From JBGANR01 sp044222225 (GTDB lineage Bacteria; Actinomycetota; Actinomycetes; Mycobacteriales; Mycobacteriaceae), in NCBI GenBank assembly GCA_044222225.1, contig JBGANR010000009.1, positions 96,137 to 160,136 on the forward strand: a DNA stretch of 64,000 nucleotides, written 5' to 3'. The translations under genes were made by a program, and so were the position numbers. Below the pieces are notes generated by a model, which saw only the letters and a list, made by a program, of their open reading frames with translations, did not search any database and had not been told where the DNA came from. Shown here one piece after another: positions 1 through 9,549 of this stretch. Each line of letters starts with the position of its first letter. The stretch's first letter is position 1.

Positions 1-2284
1 TGCCGTGCAGCCGATACGCGTCGCCGAGCGAGGAAGATTGCCCGAAATCGGAGACGCCGAGGCATCGGATGCGGTCGCCGCGGACGCCGGCCAGGAACGC
101 CAGCGTGTGCGGATGGCCGTCGAGGACCGTCACGAGCGGCGCCGGGTGCGCCATCGGCAGCAGTTCGTCGGCGATCGCCCCGCCGACGCCTGCCTCGCGG
201 CTGCCGCGCTGCTGCAACGACCGGAAGACGAGGTCGGCGCTGGTCAGGCACACGACACCGGCCCGGACACCCTGCGCGCGCAGAGCGTGCGCCGCGGCCA
301 GCACCTCCGGCATGATCGCGCCGACGCCGACGAGCGTGACCTGTTCGTCGGCAATCGGGTGGCCTGCGGGCAACCTGTAGCCACCCGCGACGGCCTGCCG
401 CCGACGCCGTTCGCGGCCCGCCGCGTCTTCGGGCACGAGCGCGGACGCCGGGTCGATGGGCCGCGTCGACAGCCGGAAGTACGCCGACGTCCCACCCGGC
501 ACACCCACCCGGGCGGCGGCCGCGAGGAAGCACCACTCGAGATCCTGCGGAAACGCCGGCTCCCAGGCGACGCAGCCCGGCTGTTCGAGGCCGATCGACG
601 GCGTCGTGATCGACTGGTGCGCACCGCCTTCCGGCGCGAGCGTCACCCCGGACGGCGTGCCGACGAGGATCGACTGCCCACCCGCATAGATGCCGTACGA
701 CCACGGCTCGAGTGCGCGGCTGACGAACGGGTCGTAGATGGTGCCGATCGGGATGAGCCGTTCGCCCCAGCGCGACCACGTGGCACCCAGTTCACCGAGC
801 AGGGAGACCAGGTTGACCTCGGCGATGCCGAGCTCGATGTGCTGGCCGCCGGACCGCTCGGACCAGCGCAGGATGCGCTGGGCGTCATCGGCGAACCAGT
901 CCCGGCGATCGGCCACCGACCAGACGCCGACCTTGTTGATCCAGCCGCCGAGGTTCGTCGACGACGCGACGTCAGGGCTGCACGTCACCATCCGGGCGGC
1001 GACGTCCGGCGCGTCGCGGACGAGGTCGGCGAGCAGCCGGCCGAGCGCCGCCTGCGTCGAGATCGGGGTGCGGTACGGGTGCCCGAGCGACGTCGGGATC
1101 GCCGGCGTCCGCGGCGTCGGCACGGGTTCCCGACGCAGCGCCGCGGCCCGGTCGCGACAGAGCCGTCCGGCGCCGCTTTCGACGTCGAACCGCTGCCACG
1201 GCGCCCCGCGGTCGACGCCCGACGCACCGGCCAGCGCGTCCATCTGCGGGCCGGTGAGCAGCGCGGAATGGTTGTTCGGATGCCCCTCGGTGGGCAGCCC
1301 GCGCCCCTTGATCGTGTAGGCGAAGACGACCGTCGGCCGGTCGGCCGCCACCGCGCGATAGGTGTCGACGAGCAGTCCGAGGTCGTGTCCGCCCAGGTCA
1401 CGGACGGCGACGGCCAACTCGTCGGTGCTCAGCCCGAGCACCAGCGCCCGCAGCTCGGAACTCACGGGATCGCCCGCGAGCAGCCGCTCGGCCACCTGCG
1501 CCGGATCGGCGCGCAGCATCCGCTGATACTCCTCGTTGGGCATCGACTCCAGGCGCTCGCGCAGCTCGCCGCCGCCCGGGCGCCGGAAGAGTTCCGAGAT
1601 CCGGCGGCCCCATTTGAGCGTCACGACCTCCCAGCCCGCGGCGGCGAACATTCCGGTCAGCCGGGCGATCTGGATGTCCGGCACGACGCGGTCCAGCGAC
1701 TGCCGGTTGAGGTCGACCACCCACAGCAGTTCACCGAGCCGGGCGACGGCCGGGTCGGCGACGGCCTCCCAGATCGCGCCCTCGTCGAGTTCGGCGTCAC
1801 CGAGCAGGCTGATGAACCGCCCCGCCGGCGGCAGGCCCGCGACGTGTGTGGCGAGGTAGCGCCGCGACATCGCCGCCCACAGCGCCGCGGTCGCGCCGAT
1901 GCCCACCGAACCGGTGGAGAAGTCGACGGTGTCGGGGTCCTTGAGCCGGCTCGGGTACGACTGCAGGCCGCCCTTGGCGCGCAGCGTCGGCAGGTACGAC
2001 GCGTCGAGATCGCCGAGCAGGTAGTTGATCGCGTGCAGCGCCGGCGCGGCGTGCGGCTTCACCGAGACGCGGTCGACGGCGGTCAGCTCGGTGAACCACA
2101 GCGCAACCATGATCTCGACCATCGACGCGCTCGACGCCTGATGGCCGCCGACCTTGACGCCGGAATCGTTGGGCCGGCCGGCGTTCGCGGCGTCGACGAC
2201 GGCCGCGGCGAGCCAGCGGACGCGCGTCGCCACCTCGGCGAGCACGGCGAGGTCGGGCGACTGCGCGGTGTCGGAGTCGGTCAC
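1..2284 (-). CDS. 2-oxoacid dehydrogenase E1-like (transketolase superfamily), partial
   Basis: Thiamine-diphosphate enzyme of the homodimeric pyruvate dehydrogenase E1 (AceE) type. The C-terminus lies beyond the left edge, leaving 761 residues. The start is GTG, five bases after GGGAGG. The early stretch GGHQASSASMVEIMVALWF (about residues 46-64) is typical of this family. The diphosphate/Mg motif GDAELDEG lies at 162-169, with DLNRQSLD at 191-198. The gene lies 41 bp downstream of a gamma-family PLP lyase, with a divergent Lrp regulator beyond. This matches Pseudomonas mdeA-mdeB-mdeR, where MdeB acts on the 2-oxobutyrate released from methionine. I infer a 2-oxobutyrate (or pyruvate) dehydrogenase/decarboxylase role; ordinary AceE cannot be excluded from sequence alone. 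Confidence 0.8.
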   Translation of the reverse strand, partial: MTDSDTAQSPDLAVLAEVATRVRWLAAAVVDAANAGRPNDSGVKVGGHQASSASMVEIMVALWFTELTAVDRVSVKPHAAPALHAINYLLGDLDASYLPTLRAKGGLQSYPSRLKDPDTVDFSTGSVGIGATAALWAAMSRRYLATHVAGLPPAGRFISLLGDAELDEGAIWEAVADPAVARLGELLWVVDLNRQSLDRVVPDIQIARLTGMFAAAGWEVVTLKWGRRISELFRRPGGGELRERLESMPNEEYQRMLRADPAQVAERLLAGDPVSSELRALVLGLSTDELAVAVRDLGGHDLGLLVDTYRAVAADRPTVVFAYTIKGRGLPTEGHPNNHSALLTGPQMDALAGASGVDRGAPWQRFDVESGAGRLCRDRAAALRREPVPTPRTPAIPTSLGHPYRTPISTQAALGRLLADLVRDAPDVAARMVTCSPDVASSTNLGGWINKVGVWSVADRRDWFADDAQRILRWSERSGGQHIELGIAEVNLVSLLGELGATWSRWGERLIPIGTIYDPFVSRALEPWSYGIYAGGQSILVGTPSGVTLAPEGGAHQSITTPSIGLEQPGCVAWEPAFPQDLEWCFLAAAARVGVPGGTSAYFRLSTRPIDPASALVPEDAAGRERRRRQAVAGGYRLPAGHPIADEQVTLVGVGAIMPEVLAAAHALRAQGVRAGVVCLTSADLVFRSLQQRGSREAGVGGAIADELLPMAHPAPLVTVLDGHPHTLAFLAGVRGDRIRCLGVSDFGQSSSLGDAYRLHG

Positions 2285-2325
2285 GGTGGCCTCCCAGGGA
2301 TCGGACGTGGTTCGATTCTCACAGG

Positions 2326-3546
<1,221 letters not shown>

Positions 3547-3665
3547 GGCGGCAAGTCTCGTCGAATCCACAGCACTATCACCAGATCTGCCGCAGAATCA
3601 CCAAGGCAGGAGACGAAACTCCCCGTCACAAACAAGACGTGCGGCCCGCCGGTGAGGAGACTTTG

Positions 3666-4163
3666 GTGAAGTCACAACCCGACGAGGTGGTCCTCGACGC
3701 GATCGACCTGCGGATCCTGCGCGCCCTCGACGCCCAGCCCGACCTCACCAACAAGGCGCTCGCCACGCGGCTCGGCCTGGCCGAATCGACCTCTGCCTAC
3801 CGGCTGCGCGCGCTGCGCGACGCGGGCGTCGTCACACCCCGCCGGCTCGGGCTCGACGCGCGCGCCCTCGGCTTCGGGTTGCAGGCCGTCATCAAGGTGC
3901 GGCTCGGCAGCCACAGCGAGCAGCACGTCAACACGCTCTACGACGACCTCGTCCGCGCCCCGGGCGTCATCCAGGCGTTCCACGTGGCCGGCGCCGACGA
4001 CTTCCACCTGCACGTCGCGGTCCGCGACGCCGAGGCCCTGCGTGACTTCGTGCTCCGTCACGTGACGGTGCACCGGGTCGTCCGGCAGACCGAGACGCAG
4101 CTGCTCTTCGAGCTCCGCGACGGCGTCGGCGTCCTGCCGCTGTGCTCACCCTCCACTACATGA
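3666..4163 (+). CDS. Lrp/AsnC family transcriptional regulator (MdeR-like)
   Basis: A 165-residue regulator with an N-terminal AsnC-type helix-turn-helix (LDAIDLRILRALDAQPDLTN, then LATRLGLAESTSAYRLRAL, about residues 10-50) and a C-terminal RAM ligand-binding domain containing VIQAFHVAGADDFHLHVAV. The start is GTG, five bases after GAGGAGA. It is divergent from the PLP lyase and E1-like genes, so it probably senses an amino acid and controls that unit as MdeR does. Its last 18 bases overlap the 3' end of the convergent membrane-protein gene. Family assignment is secure; ligand and target are inferred from position. Confidence 0.9.
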   Translation: MKSQPDEVVLDAIDLRILRALDAQPDLTNKALATRLGLAESTSAYRLRALRDAGVVTPRRLGLDARALGFGLQAVIKVRLGSHSEQHVNTLYDDLVRAPGVIQAFHVAGADDFHLHVAVRDAEALRDFVLRHVTVHRVVRQTETQLLFELRDGVGVLPLCSPSTT

Positions 4164-4988
4164 TCCGCCGTATATCCCGTCACCCCGATCACCGCTGTCG
4201 ACGTCTCTCTCCTCTGACCTGCCCTTCTCGGTGACGCCGAGTTCCTCAGCAAACTCCGGATCAAGCAGGATGAAGGCTGCCGGACCGAACAGCGCGACGG
4301 ACATCGCCGCCGACGTCGAACCGTACGTCGCATACGACGGCCGCCGCTGCGGTCGCAGATGGTCGTTCGACCTTCGAGCTTGAACCAACAGTCGACTGCC
4401 GAACGGTGTCGCCAACGAATCGGCCCACCACGCGGTGGTACTGGCCACCGCCGCCCCGAGTATTACGAACAGAACGATCAAGATGAAGAGAATCGCGATC
4501 GACCGACCCCCGATGACGTCGAGAAATAACCGGATCATGCCGATCAACACAACGACCGCAATCGGTGCCGCACACCATCCGATAGCTCGCCGATAGTCCG
4601 TTCCGACGATGAGCTTTTGCGCGACGAGATCACTGCGTATTCCATCCAAGGTGCCGCCTGCCGCAACACGCAACGACGGCATCCACATCACATGTCCCGC
4701 CGATATTCGGCGATAGACCTCCGCGGTCAACGGATCGACCTCCACCCGCAGACCGAGAACGGTCACACCCCGTCGATCGATGGCGCCGGCCACCCGCAAC
4801 CACGCCAATGCAACCATCATCGCCCGCTGCTCGCCCACGAGCATGCCCAGTTCCGTCGGCGAAAGCGACGGTTCAGGTATCGGCGCCCACGACCGGACGA
4901 CCGCCGCACGGCGCACACCAGACAGCACCGTCGCAACGATGCCTATCAGTAGATACCCGCTGAGAAACAACAGCCCAGCCTCATCCAC
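4146..4988 (-). CDS. TIGR04222-type membrane protein, copy 2
   Basis: A 280-residue protein paralogous to the upstream gene. Shared blocks include PSLSPTELGMLVGEQRAMMVALAWLR, DPLTAEVYRRISAG, YRRAIGWCAAPIAVVV and RRPSYATYGSTSAAMSVALFGPAA. An N-terminal hydrophobic segment (FLSGYLLIGIVATVL) and a central pair of helices suggest membrane anchoring. The start is GTG, overlapping the stop of copy 1 by eight bases, so the two are probably translationally coupled. The tail is short (YGGSCSGG) where copy 1 has a long Gly/Cys-rich run. TIGR04222 proteins are named for this domain and have no established function that I know of. The 3' end overlaps the convergent lrp gene by 18 bp. Confidence 0.75.
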   Translation of the reverse strand: MDEAGLLFLSGYLLIGIVATVLSGVRRAAVVRSWAPIPEPSLSPTELGMLVGEQRAMMVALAWLRVAGAIDRRGVTVLGLRVEVDPLTAEVYRRISAGHVMWMPSLRVAAGGTLDGIRSDLVAQKLIVGTDYRRAIGWCAAPIAVVVLIGMIRLFLDVIGGRSIAILFILIVLFVILGAAVASTTAWWADSLATPFGSRLLVQARRSNDHLRPQRRPSYATYGSTSAAMSVALFGPAAFILLDPEFAEELGVTEKGRSEERDVDSGDRGDGIYGGSCSGG

Positions 4989-5874
4989 CGCAACCCCCGC
5001 CGCCGCCACCGCACCCTCCAGCACCGCCGCCCGCGCCCCCGCAGCTTCCACCGGAACCCCCAGCCGAGCCCACCGCCGCGGCGAAACCGAGATCCGCCCC
5101 GAGTTCGGGGTCGAGGAGCAGCAACGCGGCGGGACCGAACAAGGCGACAGACATCGCGGCCGACATCGGGCCGTACGTTGCATACGACGGCCGATGTCGA
5201 GGATCCAGATGGTCGTTCGACTTCCGAATATCGTTCAGCATTCTGCCGGACAAAGGCGTCATCGCCGTCCACATGCCGAATCGCCAAGACGTGCTGAAGA
5301 CGAGCCAGCAGGCGAGCATGAACAGGACGATCAGAACCGCAAGGTAGCCGACCGGCTTCCTGTTGGCGACACCGTAGCAGAATCGAACCACGCCCACGAA
5401 TACCAGGACGGCTATCGGTGCCGCACACCACCTGACCGCCCGTCGATAGTCAGGCCCGACGATGAACTTTCGTTCCACGAGGTCGCCGCGCATCCTGGCC
5501 AAGGCATCATCCGTCGCATTCATCAAAGACAACACCTCGATCGAACAACCGGCCGAGATCCGATCGTAGACTTCCGCCGTCAACGAGTCGGTTCGTTCTC
5601 GTAGGCCATGCGCGGTCACTCCCCGCCGGTCGATCGCGTCGGTGGCACGCAACCATGCCAGCGCGGTCGTCACCGCGCGCCGCTCGCTCACCAGCATTCC
5701 CAGTTCCGTCGGCGAAAGCGGGGGCCCGGGTCGGGGAACCCAGGACCGGACGACCGCCGTTCGAAACCCGGCGGACAACGTCACTATCACGATGCCGGCG
5801 ACCACATACCAGCTGAGGAAATAGGGGCCCGAAATTCCCCAGGTATCCGCAGACATGTTCACCGTCTCACGCAT
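4981..5874 (-). CDS. TIGR04222-type membrane protein with Gly/Cys-rich tail, copy 1
   Basis: A 297-residue protein. It has an N-terminal membrane helix (about residues 16-35), the conserved LSPTELGMLVSERRAV motif, two central membrane helices (about 150-190), and RHRPSYATYGPMSAAMSVALFGPAALLLLDPE. It ends in a tail made almost only of Gly, Cys, Ser and Ala, typical of TIGR04222 proteins and possibly metal-binding or surface-exposed. An internal Met seven codons in is an alternative start. It forms a tandem duplicate with the downstream gene: DNA around 5169-5220 closely matches 4320-4372. Function unknown. Confidence 0.75.
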   Translation of the reverse strand: MRETVNMSADTWGISGPYFLSWYVVAGIVIVTLSAGFRTAVVRSWVPRPGPPLSPTELGMLVSERRAVTTALAWLRATDAIDRRGVTAHGLRERTDSLTAEVYDRISAGCSIEVLSLMNATDDALARMRGDLVERKFIVGPDYRRAVRWCAAPIAVLVFVGVVRFCYGVANRKPVGYLAVLIVLFMLACWLVFSTSWRFGMWTAMTPLSGRMLNDIRKSNDHLDPRHRPSYATYGPMSAAMSVALFGPAALLLLDPELGADLGFAAAVGSAGGSGGSCGGAGGGAGGCGGGGGGCGG

Positions 5875-5915
5875 GAATCACCCGACCTCCCGTCCGGCGT
5901 AGGCCTAGCGGCTCA

Positions 5916-5935
5916 CGCTATCGCCGAAGATAGCG
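5916..5935 (-). terminator. Short hairpin between DUF2252 and TIGR04222 genes
   Basis: A perfect 7-bp inverted repeat, CGCTATC/GATAGCG, with a six-base loop that reads TTCGGC on the minus strand. It lies in the 145-bp gap upstream of the TIGR04222 genes and downstream, on the minus strand, of that operon's start. It has no T-run. It could be a leader hairpin, an operator dyad or a weak terminator for transcription entering from the right. Confidence 0.4.
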
Positions 5936-6019
5936 CGCAACGCTCGGCGAGACGAGGAATGCCCTATGGGCCGGGAGCGGCCAGATGATCGTCGCCAGAA
6001 GGCTCCGAGCATCCGGCGC

Positions 6020-7471
6020 CTATCCGCCCGGCCGGAACGCCGACCCCATCGCGGCCAGCGCACCATCGGCGACGGGGATGCGCCCCTCCCGCGCGGCCTT
6101 GACCAGCGCCGCGTGGTCGGCTTCGGTCTGATCGGCGTACAGCCGCGCGAAACGCGAGAAAGCCTTGGCCGCCTTGTTGCCGCCCCCGAGATAGCCGGCG
6201 ATCATCGACGCACCGGACGTCCGCGCATGCCCCTTCGCCAGGAGATGTCCGACGATGCCCGCGTAGTCGGTCAGCGCGGTCGCCGTCAGTCCGTCCAGAG
6301 GCACGGTGCCTTTCATGTTGCGGAACTGCCGCACGTAATACTGACGACCGTCGACCTCGGTCCAGCCCAGCAGCGGATCGGACACGGTCTGCAAGGCCTG
6401 CTGGTATTCGACCACCCGCTGGCCCTGATGCGCATGCAATGCGGTGTCGCCGTGCACATAGCGCGCGAGAACCGACCGCCGCGCCTGCTTGAGCTGCAGG
6501 AACAGCATGTCGTCGGGCGAGCTGCCTTCGAGCAGGGCGACATAGGCGCGCAGCCCGACCGAGCCCACGCCGACGACCTTGTGGGCGATGTCGATGAGGT
6601 GATATCCCGCGACCACTCGCCGCCAATGCGGGGCGAGCGTGTCGAGGTAGGCGTCGAGGCCCTCGGCGAGTCGGTCGTACTCCGCACCGCGCACCGAGCG
6701 GATGAGCGGAAGCTCCTCCACGATCCGGCGCGTCCCGCCGGTCTCGGTGGTGAATCGGGGAACGGCGCGGTCGGACGTGCGTTTACGGGCGGTCTTGGCC
6801 GCCCGCCGGATCTCGTGGCGCAACTGCTTCTCGGTGGCCGTGGCATGCAGCTCCTCCACGTCGAGCCGGTTGTACGACCGCGCGAGCAGCGGCATCGAGG
6901 CGAGCTGCGCGACCTCGTCGCGATAGGCGATGACGCAGGCGTGGACGGCGTCGGCGATGTCGTCCTCGGAATAGTTGTTCTCACGTCCGGCGACCCATAC
7001 CGCGGCGGTGAGCCGGCGCAGATCCCATTCCCACGCACCGGGGTGCGCTTCGTCGAAATCGTTGAGGTCGATGACCTGCTCACCTTCGGGAGAGCGATAG
7101 AACCCGAAGTTGCCCAGATGCGAGTCGCCGCAGATGACGGGCATGATCCCGGTGATCGGCAGGGACGCCACATCGGACGCCATGACCACGGCGGTACCGC
7201 GGTAGAACCCGTAGGGCGAGGAGACCATGCGGCCGACGCGGATCGGGACGAGCTCGTCGACCCGGCCCTCGTGCGACGCGTTGATCAGGTCGACCGGGTC
7301 GGGACGGGCCTGCGTCGCGTTCCAGGCGCCGAGCGCCGAGATCGGCACCCGCTCGCGCAACGAGCGGCCCAGCGCGAATCGCTCCGCCCGATCGGTGCCG
7401 CGCTGCCGCACCGAGGCGAATGCGCTGCTATCGGTGCTGGCGAGGACGGTGTGGCCGTTGCGTAGCGCCAT
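6020..7471 (-). CDS. DUF2252 family protein
   Basis: A 483-residue protein. GDSHLGNFGFYRSPEG followed by VIDLNDFDEAHPGAWEWDLRRL is the signature of DUF2252, a family distantly related in fold to aminoglycoside-phosphotransferase-type kinases. The H-x-D/N and D-F-D motifs resemble the kinase catalytic and metal-binding loops. The start ATG (MALRNGH) follows GGAAGGA by seven bases; a 24-codon upstream extension of the frame has no such signal. It is single-gene by context, between a palindromic repeat and the TIGR04222 pair. Substrate unknown. Confidence 0.85.
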   Translation of the reverse strand: MALRNGHTVLASTDSSAFASVRQRGTDRAERFALGRSLRERVPISALGAWNATQARPDPVDLINASHEGRVDELVPIRVGRMVSSPYGFYRGTAVVMASDVASLPITGIMPVICGDSHLGNFGFYRSPEGEQVIDLNDFDEAHPGAWEWDLRRLTAAVWVAGRENNYSEDDIADAVHACVIAYRDEVAQLASMPLLARSYNRLDVEELHATATEKQLRHEIRRAAKTARKRTSDRAVPRFTTETGGTRRIVEELPLIRSVRGAEYDRLAEGLDAYLDTLAPHWRRVVAGYHLIDIAHKVVGVGSVGLRAYVALLEGSSPDDMLFLQLKQARRSVLARYVHGDTALHAHQGQRVVEYQQALQTVSDPLLGWTEVDGRQYYVRQFRNMKGTVPLDGLTATALTDYAGIVGHLLAKGHARTSGASMIAGYLGGGNKAAKAFSRFARLYADQTEADHAALVKAAREGRIPVADGALAAMGSAFRPGG

Positions 7472-7512
7472 GAAGTTCCTTCCGAGACGAGGGTGCTGTG
7501 CGCCCCCTCCCC

Positions 7513-7577
7513 AGATGTCCGTCTGAGCGGGCCGCCGTGACAATTATTGTCACGGCACGTCGCCCAGCCGGACATCC
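7513..7577. repeat. Class-2 palindromic 3'-end element, copy 1
   Basis: Outer arms beginning GATGTCCG (7514) and ending CGGACATC enclose a perfect 23-base inner palindrome at 7534-7556 whose core is TGACAATTATTGTCA. Related elements lie at 43304-43366 and 56130-56194, with arms GATGTCCGGCTGAGCG. This copy starts ten bases beyond the stop codon of the TIM-barrel gene read on the minus strand, as expected for a terminator. The arms here are less regular than in the other two copies. Confidence 0.75.
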
Positions 7578-7586
7578 CGGGAGGCA

Positions 7587-8462
7587 CTACCCTCGATGCG
7601 CCTCGACGAGCTCCCGAATCCGGGCGAGTTGGTACCGCGACGTCTCGTCGGCCGTCTCGTCCTCGGCGAAGACGTTGGAGCAGATGATCGCGTCGTCGCG
7701 GTCGAGGAAGCCGATCGCGCCGAGCGTCGCGAAGAGCTCGTTCCAGTCGACGTCGCCGTCGCCGATCTTGAGGTGCTGGTGCACGCGTGCGGTGTTGCCC
7801 GGCGGGTTGGTGATGTACCGCAGCCCGTGTGACCTGCGGTGATCGAACGAGTCGGCGGTGTAGACGGTGCCGAGCCGGTCGCCGAGCTCGGGCAGCAGCG
7901 TCGTCGCCCGGTCGCCGTAGTGGAAGGTGTGCGAGCCGACGTAGACGAACCCGACGACCGGCGAGTTGAGCCCGCGGATGATCCGCCACGCGGCCAGGCC
8001 GTCCTCGACGAAGTCGTCCGGATGCGGGTCGATGTTGATCCGCACCCCCGCCCGCTCGGCCGCCGGGATCAGCTCCTCCATCGAGCGGTAGAAGCCGGCC
8101 TCCGACTCCTCGGCCCGCTCGGGACGCCCGCTGAACTCGGTGTTGATGACGGGCACCTCGAGCTCCGCGGCGATCTCGATGATCCGCCGGAAGTTCCGCA
8201 CGGCCGCCTGCCGCAGCGGCTCCTCCGGCCACGAGATGCGCTGCACCGGCAGCAGCGAGCAGATCCCGACGCCGGCGTCCGCGGCGGCTTTGCGCACCTT
8301 GGCGACGTACGCGTCATCGGCTCGCGGATGCCCGAAGAACGGCGTGAAGTCGGGGTGCGGCGTCAGCTGGATGTGCTCGTAGCCCAGCCGCGCGGCGACG
8401 TCCGTGAACTCCAGGAAGTCGTGCGTCGAGTGGTACGGGGTGGGATCGAGGGCGATCTTCAT
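7587..8462 (-). CDS. Sugar phosphate isomerase/epimerase, TIM barrel (AP-endonuclease-2-like)
   Basis: A 291-residue xylose-isomerase-like TIM-barrel protein. Candidate metal ligands lie in INTEFSGRPE, RINIDPHPDDF and VYVGSHTFHYGD, the last being the strand with two histidines. The start ATG (MKIALDPTPYHS) follows GGAGAT by seven bases. It lies 14 bp downstream of a second TIM-barrel gene and is probably cotranscribed with it from a LacI-controlled promoter. Inositol, sugar-acid or keto-sugar catabolism is plausible, but the substrate cannot be read from sequence. Confidence 0.8.
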   Translation of the reverse strand: MKIALDPTPYHSTHDFLEFTDVAARLGYEHIQLTPHPDFTPFFGHPRADDAYVAKVRKAAADAGVGICSLLPVQRISWPEEPLRQAAVRNFRRIIEIAAELEVPVINTEFSGRPERAEESEAGFYRSMEELIPAAERAGVRINIDPHPDDFVEDGLAAWRIIRGLNSPVVGFVYVGSHTFHYGDRATTLLPELGDRLGTVYTADSFDHRRSHGLRYITNPPGNTARVHQHLKIGDGDVDWNELFATLGAIGFLDRDDAIICSNVFAEDETADETSRYQLARIRELVEAHRG

Positions 8463-8476
8463 GGTCTGATCTCCTG

Positions 8477-9382
8477 TCAGCGGAAACGGACGGCCGAGCT
8501 GCCGCACGAGCCGAGGTAGTCCCGGGTACGACGCGCGATCGGCAGCGGGGCGTCGGGCGAGCACGGGTACATGTCCTGCTCGACGATGGCGAAGACGTCG
8601 ATGCCCAGTTCGGCGACGGCGTCGAGCAGCGGCGGCATCGCCGGGATGCCGCGCGGCGGCTCGGTCATCGCGCCGAGTCGCACGGCCTCGCCGAACGGCA
8701 GGTCCTCGGCCGCGACGCGGGCGCGCACGGCCTCGTCGACCTGCTTGAGGTGCAGATATCCGATCCGCTCCGGATGCTTGCGGATGATGGCGACGTTGTC
8801 GCCGCCGCAGTAGCTGACGTGCCCGGTGTCGAGGCAGAGGTTGACGAACCCACCATCGGTGTTCTCGAGGAACCGGTAGATGTTCGCCTCGGTGTCGACG
8901 TGGCTGTCGGCGTGCGGGTGGTACTGCGCGCGGACGCCGTACTTCTCGTACATCGCCTTGCCGAGCTCGTTCATGCCGCGGGTCTTGGCGGTCCACTGCT
9001 CATCGGTGAGGTCCCGCGGCTCCAGCACCACGCCCGTCACGGGGTCGCGCCACATCTCCGGGATGACGACGACGTGCTTTCCGCCGACCGCGGCCGTCAG
9101 CTTGGCGACGTCCTCGATCTGCGTCCACACCGCGTCCCACGAATCGTCCTGGTGCAGGTGCTCGAACACGGTGCCGGCCGACAGCTTGAGCCCGCGCTCA
9201 CCGAGCTCGTCCAGCAGCCGCGCGGGATCGGTGGGCAGGTAGCCGTACGGTCCGAGCTCGATCCACTCGTAGCCGGACGCGGCGACCTCGTCGAGGAAGC
9301 GGGTGTACGGCGTCTGCTGCGGGTCGTCGGGAAACCAGACGCCCCAGGAGTCGGGCGCGGAGCCGACGAGGATGGTGCTCAA
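8477..9382 (-). CDS. Sugar phosphate isomerase/epimerase, IolE-like TIM barrel
   Basis: A 301-residue TIM-barrel enzyme. The opening GSAPDSWGVWFPDDPQQTPYTRFLDEVAASGYEWIELGPYGYLP resembles IolE/inosose-dehydratase-type proteins. VRAQYHPHADSHVDTE, LCLDTGHVSYCGGD and YLHLKQVD carry likely metal and substrate residues. The best start is TTG, seven bases after AAAGGA, because residues upstream of it do not fit the family. It is first in a two-gene unit divergent from lacI, with a LacI-type operator in the gap. The specific sugar is unknown. Confidence 0.8.
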   Translation of the reverse strand: MSTILVGSAPDSWGVWFPDDPQQTPYTRFLDEVAASGYEWIELGPYGYLPTDPARLLDELGERGLKLSAGTVFEHLHQDDSWDAVWTQIEDVAKLTAAVGGKHVVVIPEMWRDPVTGVVLEPRDLTDEQWTAKTRGMNELGKAMYEKYGVRAQYHPHADSHVDTEANIYRFLENTDGGFVNLCLDTGHVSYCGGDNVAIIRKHPERIGYLHLKQVDEAVRARVAAEDLPFGEAVRLGAMTEPPRGIPAMPPLLDAVAELGIDVFAIVEQDMYPCSPDAPLPIARRTRDYLGSCGSSAVRFR

Positions 9383-9491
9383 CTGATGGTCCTTTCGGGG
9401 GAGATCGCGGTTTCCGGCACACGGCGGCCGTCTCGGCGACGGCACAGGTGCTCGGTTCGCGGCATGTCGTGGGACATACTTCGGGACAAGG

Positions 9492-9505
9492 TGGGACCGC
9501 TCCCA
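9492..9505. promoter_or_regulatory. LacI-type operator
   Basis: TGGGACCGCTCCCA is a palindrome with one mismatched pair and the central CG typical of LacI-family sites (compare TGGGAGCGCTCCCA of actinobacterial LacI regulators). It sits in the 167-bp gap between the TIM-barrel genes and the divergent lacI. The adjacent regulator most likely binds here to control both directions. Confidence 0.65.
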
Positions 9506-9549
9506 CACGCGGAGGATGCTACGCGAGAGGCGAGCACCGGATCAATAGG

